DNA of 22,849 nt from Stemphylium vesicarium. Its lineage: Eukaryota > Ascomycota > Dothideomycetes > Pleosporales > Pleosporaceae. Location: assembly GCA_004380135.1 (NCBI GenBank), contig QXCR01000285.1, positions 1 to 22,849 on the forward strand. The letters run 5' to 3'. Below are positions 18,808-22,849 of this stretch, in pieces. Made by a program: the position numbers and the translations under genes. Position 1 is the stretch's first letter. The number at the start of each line of letters is the position of its first letter. Under the pieces are notes generated by a model, which saw only the letters and a program-made list of their open reading frames with translations, was not told where the DNA came from and did no database searches.

Positions 18808-19077
18808 AGGAATATGAATAGATCGATACAGGATACACCTAATGTTACATAGTACGGTGTTATACGGGGTTCGGCTATACTTCTCTATTACTGGTCCGTA
18901 CTAAGGCAGGTGAGGTATTGTATAGCGGTAGTCCGTAGAGTTATCTAGCGACTAAGTAGAATAGTAAGTATTTAAATAAGAATAATTAAATTCTATATAA
19001 GTAGTTAAATAACTAGTTTATAATCTAAGTAAGAAATATAACTATAAGAGTTAACTATAATAAGAGAAATAATAAAA
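18808..19077. other. AT-rich intergenic sequence
   Basis: No gene is visible. From about 18960 the sequence becomes strongly AT-rich and depleted of CA/TG dinucleotides, marking the start of RIP-affected sequence that continues into the helicase pseudogene. Confidence 0.4.
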
Positions 19078-19133
19078 CCTAACCAATAGGACGCGCATAC
19101 TTAGGCCTAACCAATAGGACGCGCATGCTTGGG
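19078..19133. repeat. Two tandem 28-bp units
   Basis: CCTAACCAATAGGACGCGCA plus eight bases (19078-19105) is repeated at 19106-19133. The two copies differ by two G/A changes, the transition expected from RIP. The block is a GC-richer island in AT-rich sequence. The following 19134-19430 is AT-rich and unassigned; it probably holds the eroded 5' end of the helicase gene. Confidence 0.85.
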
Positions 19134-19430
19134 CCCAATCATCGCCTAAACGGGTATAGCGTTAGGGTTACGCGACCTAATTAGGCTAGCTATAAAGAGT
19201 AAATATTATATTTTTAATCTCTCTAATTATTACTAAAATAAGTATAGTATTAAAGCTATATAGTTAAATTAGGCCTATTATAAAGAGTACTTAGAGTTAT
19301 CTTAGAGTTTCTTAAAATTTACTTACTAAATATAGAGTTCTACTAGAATATATAGCTATCTATAATATTAACTATAATATAATACTATAAGCAACCGCGT
19401 ATAAGTAAGATAACTATTAATAATATATAA

Positions 19431-22400
19431 GACTACTTCTACTATCTTAAGCGCTATTAGGTGCTAATCTATAAGGAGCACGCTACTAGCATACAGAACG
19501 TCGATGTGCATCTGCGCGACCAGCACGGCGTAGCAAGCGAAGAGAGGAAATCGATTGTAGAGCACTGCCGGCAATGGCAGATGGCCGCGCCGCAGGATGT
19601 TGAGCTGCCTGCGCCGCTGGGGCCGCCGATGGAGCAGCTAGGCGAGCCGTTAGACGTCTATTAATGCAGGATTACTAGCGACTATAGCTTCTATACCGCA
19701 AATAAGATTAGAATATAAAAGTATTATAATAATATATACTAGATAGCTTAGAGTAGTAAAGACGTTAACCTCTATAAGAAAGTTAAGGCGTAGATATTCT
19801 TCTAAATTAGTAGGCTCTAGTAATACTTTATTATTAAGATAGTAGATAATAATTACGCACTATTTAACCTCTATAAGATAATAGATATTATTAGAGAGTA
19901 GCTAGTAGAATAAAAGCTAATAAAATACGTATAAGAAGAGAAGGCGTAGATTATAGATACTAAAGTTATAAAGACTAATAAAACTAGCTAGTTTAAGTAG
20001 ATAGGCTAGCTAGAGTACTTTACTAACTATAATCTAATATATCTTGCGCATTAGACTCGCCTGCCTGATTGAGGCGAGGAGAAGCTATAGCAGGCAGCAA
20101 AGCTAACGGAGCTGCTAGTGGAGAGAAGCGTCAAGGGGCTGTCGACGCTTGCGCGAGAGACGAGGCGGTGGCTGAGGAGCGCGAAGCGACAGGAGATCGA
20201 TCAGCGGCCCATGGCTCGATTGCAGAACCCGGAGAGTCAGGCTCGCTACGCTGGCTACATGGTCAAATTTGTCTGCTACGCTCTGCGCTTCGTAGCTAAC
20301 GCAGAAGCAAGAATAGCGGCGCAGGAAGGCGGCAATAAATATAGTAATAAAAATAATAAGGGTAATAAGGATAGCTTAGAAGAAGAGAAAGAGAAAAAGA
20401 ATAATAATAATTTCTCTAATATTAATAGTAGCTAACTAGTAAATATTCTAAGTAGTAGCTAAAGAGAGAAAGACTTAATAAAAGACGCGTGAGAGCTATT
20501 CCGCTAGATAGTTAAGTAGAAGGAGCTTATAGTAACACTATGGGAGATGTTGAATCGCGATGCTGACGGCGATGATGAAGCGCAGCGCAGGGCTCAGCGC
20601 GACGCTTAGCTCGAAGTGCTGCTAAACTTGCTCACATCCTTCTTCTTCACGACAACGGGCGACAAGCCGTTTGGCAGCGGACTCATTCACTTTCTTGCTG
20701 TGCTGGGCATCGATAGCGACACGAACCGCTTGCGCACGGCGAAGAACTACTCGTACATGCTAGTAGGCGTAGTCTACTATATGCGCGTGCTTAGCGTGGA
20801 GAAATTACTCCTGTCCGCGTACCGCGATAAGTAGACTAATAAGAATTATAAGCGCTTCTTAGAGTATAGAGAGAAGTATCTATTAGATAGCTTGTATAGC
20901 CTAATAAGCGAGGCGCTTAGCTTACTAGCTTATAGTAAGCACGTCGCGCTAGCGGCTAGTAATTTAGGTAACGCGTACTAGTTAAAGGATAAGAAGATCT
21001 TCTACTTATACGGCTAGCGGATCTACATTAGCCGCTTCTATAAGATAGCGTAGGATATAGTTTCTAAAGTAGAGTAGATACTATAGAAGGAACTATTCTA
21101 GGTAGTAAGGGTAGAAGAGTAATTTACTATTAAGCTAGATATTCTTATCGACAACGTCACATTTAAATAGTAGGGTGTGTCTTTTATATAGTACTATAAT
21201 AATAGTCTTAAGAATAAGCTAAAGTAGATACTAATATAAACTAAGTAGATAGAGTAGGGCTATAGACTATAATTAAGCGAAGGGTAGTAGAATATAAAGT
21301 AGATTAAGCGTTACTTACGTTACGTAGACTACTTTTTAATACTACTAATAGTTTGCGTACACATAACGTCTAGACAGCCAGGCAGAGGGTTAGAGATTAC
21401 GACGATGCGGCACCGCAATAGGCTGCTATAGGACCGCAACATCTTCGTCATAGACGGGCAGGTGATGACGGTCGTCCGCTATTATAAGTCGCAGTCGCAG
21501 TGGGATAAGCCGAAGGTAGTGCCGCGCTTCTTACCACCGCGGCTAGGGCAGGTGATAGTGCTATACTTAGCGTACTTATAACCGTTCTGTGAGTATCTTA
21601 CTATATAGGTGCTTAGCGGCAGCTTTAGCAACTACGTATAGGCGGATAAGTAAGGCCCGTAAGGGACTAATTAACTAACGTGAGCGCTAAGGCAAGAGAC
21701 TAGTAAGAGGCTAGAAGTACTACTACACACGCTTAACTACTAGTACGTAGCTATTAGTATTAGTTAAGTTATTATAGGCGAGCGATTTAGTAAAGGCTAT
21801 TAAGATAAAGTTAGTAAGATAAATAAGATTAAGATAAATAAGAATAGAGAGAATATAATAGAGTTATAAAATATAAGAATAATAGTAATTAAAGTAAATA
21901 ACTATAACGTATTAATTAATATTATTAAGTATCTAAGCGTGCGCTTAATTAAAGCGTTCTAGCTACTTAGTATAATATAGTACTACTTCTTAGAGCTAAA
22001 TAGGAAGTAAGTAGTACTATAAAGAACTTAGATAAGTAGTATTAATCTAATTAAAAGGGTAAAGAAATAGGGGCGTAGTGGCGTTAATAGCGATAGTGAT
22101 AACGAGGATGAGGACGGTCAGGGCAGGGAAGCCGCGTTGCTGGATAGAGGCAAGAAAGAGAAGGCAGTCCGCAAGGCAATGCAGCAGGTGCTCGGTCAGC
22201 AGGACGTTGGGTTTCGATCGGCAGAGCAAGAGCTGGCGCTACACGCAGTAATCGATGGGCAGACACCGCTTGTCGTCGTGCTGCCGACTGGTGGAGGCAA
22301 GAGCTTGCTGTTCAGCGTGCCGGCTTGCATAGACAAGGCTGGGGTGACGGTGGTTGTGGTGCCGTACCAAGCCCTTATTAAGGATCTAGTAGACTAGATA

Positions 22401-22849
22401 TAAAAGTGCGGCATTAACTATATAGAGTAGAAGCACGGCGAGAGTAGCCTAGCGGCTATTATTATAATTAGCGTAGACGTAGTAGGGGATACTATAAGTA
22501 ACGGCAACTTTATAGGGTATGTAAACATACTTAGTGGTAAGGGCTTGCTACGGCGAGTCGTGGTGGACGAGTGTCATCTAGTCATCACATCGAGCGACTG
22601 GCGGCCGAAGCTGGCACTGCTGAGGAATCTCCGGCTGCTGCCGTGCCCGATGGTGCTGCTCACAGCAACGCTCCCGCCGGTAAGAGAGGGCGAGCTGGCA
22701 ACAAGCTTGCTGGTTCCGTGCGCAACATACATCCGGGCGAGCACGGTGCGGCCGAATACGCGGTATTATGTGTCATGGTGCGAGCGTGGCAAGGCGCAGG
22801 AGACGGCGGTGGCAATGTGTCAACGACAGCAGCAGCTGCTGCTCGATAG
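19431..22849 (+). pseudogene. Telomere-linked-type RecQ-like helicase, RIP-mutated, cut by window end
   Basis: One forward frame runs from about 19431 to the last base with no frameshift I could find, but with dozens of TAG/TAA codons. The N-terminal part (19431-19664) resembles the DUF3505-type zinc-finger module: LIYKEHATSIQNVDVHLRDQ, then RKSIVEHCRQW. A metal-binding Cys position appears to read Tyr, as TGT/C to TAT/C would give. Middle islands (20118-20430, 20616-20834, 21360-21590) carry conserved stretches such as RHRNRLL and SQSQWDKPKVVPRFLPPRLG. The helicase core begins with FRSAEQELALHAVIDG, then Walker A VVLPTGGGKSLLF (near 22280), motif Ia-like VTVVVVPYQALIKDLVD, the DEAH-type box VVDECHLV (22560) and motif III LLTATLPP (22655). 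The C-terminal helicase half lies beyond the window. Families like this sit at chromosome ends in many fungi. The left boundary is uncertain. Confidence 0.85.

Noticed and set aside
19161..19175. GTTAGGGTTA as a telomere repeat
   Set aside because: Only a single TTAGGG-like unit; no array.
22571..22849. Plus-strand frame starting at 22571 as a separate gene
   Set aside because: The neighbouring frame encodes helicase motifs (DECH box, TATLPP) continuous with the upstream Walker A; this frame is a shadow.

Overview
The window looks like nuclear DNA of a filamentous ascomycete (Pezizomycotina). The evidence is introns of 46-58 bp with GT...AG ends, fungal gene families (a SesB-like hydrolase, an M35 deuterolysin, a GT28/sterol-glucosyltransferase-like enzyme, a DUF2985 membrane protein), pogo/Fot1-type transposons, and long AT-rich tracts. 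In those tracts CAA, CAG and TGG codons have become stops without frame loss, the signature of repeat-induced point mutation (RIP). A dothideomycete is my guess, not something the sequence proves.

Layout. 1-2.25 kb is transposon debris: a RIP-degraded reading frame on the minus strand, an LTR-like end, and the N-terminal part of a pogo-like transposase. 2.77-4.00 kb is an intact three-exon SesB-like alpha/beta hydrolase with a Gly/Asn-rich C-terminal motif resembling fungal signalling-amyloid motifs. 4.82-6.06 kb is a broken type-B carboxylesterase, with scraps of P450-related sequence on either side. 6.53-7.70 kb is a secreted M35 metalloprotease (minus) with an 83-bp tandem repeat upstream. 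8.43-10.57 kb is a complete pogo/Fot1-like element with perfect 45-bp terminal inverted repeats and a TA target duplication; its transposase is dead. 10.75-12.69 kb is a cytochrome P450 pseudogene split by a 183-bp solo LTR with a 5-bp target duplication. 13.09-15.80 kb (minus) and 16.37-17.55 kb (plus) are an intact divergent pair: an 873-aa glycosyltransferase and a 374-aa DUF2985 membrane protein. 17.9-18.8 kb holds three LTR pieces, one a clean solo LTR. 19.4 kb to the window end is a RIP-mutated gene for a telomere-linked-type RecQ-like helicase, still in one frame over about 3.4 kb and running off the right edge.

Overall this is a small gene-rich island of secreted, metabolic and possibly self/non-self recognition genes inside a repeat-rich, RIP-affected neighbourhood. 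The helicase family and repeat density suggest a subtelomeric or accessory location. Four genes appear intact (the hydrolase, the protease with a splice caveat, the glycosyltransferase and the DUF2985 gene). The P450 and the carboxylesterase are decaying. I see no operon-like pathway. The P450 and glycosyltransferase are tandem on one strand and could once have been functionally linked, but that is speculation.
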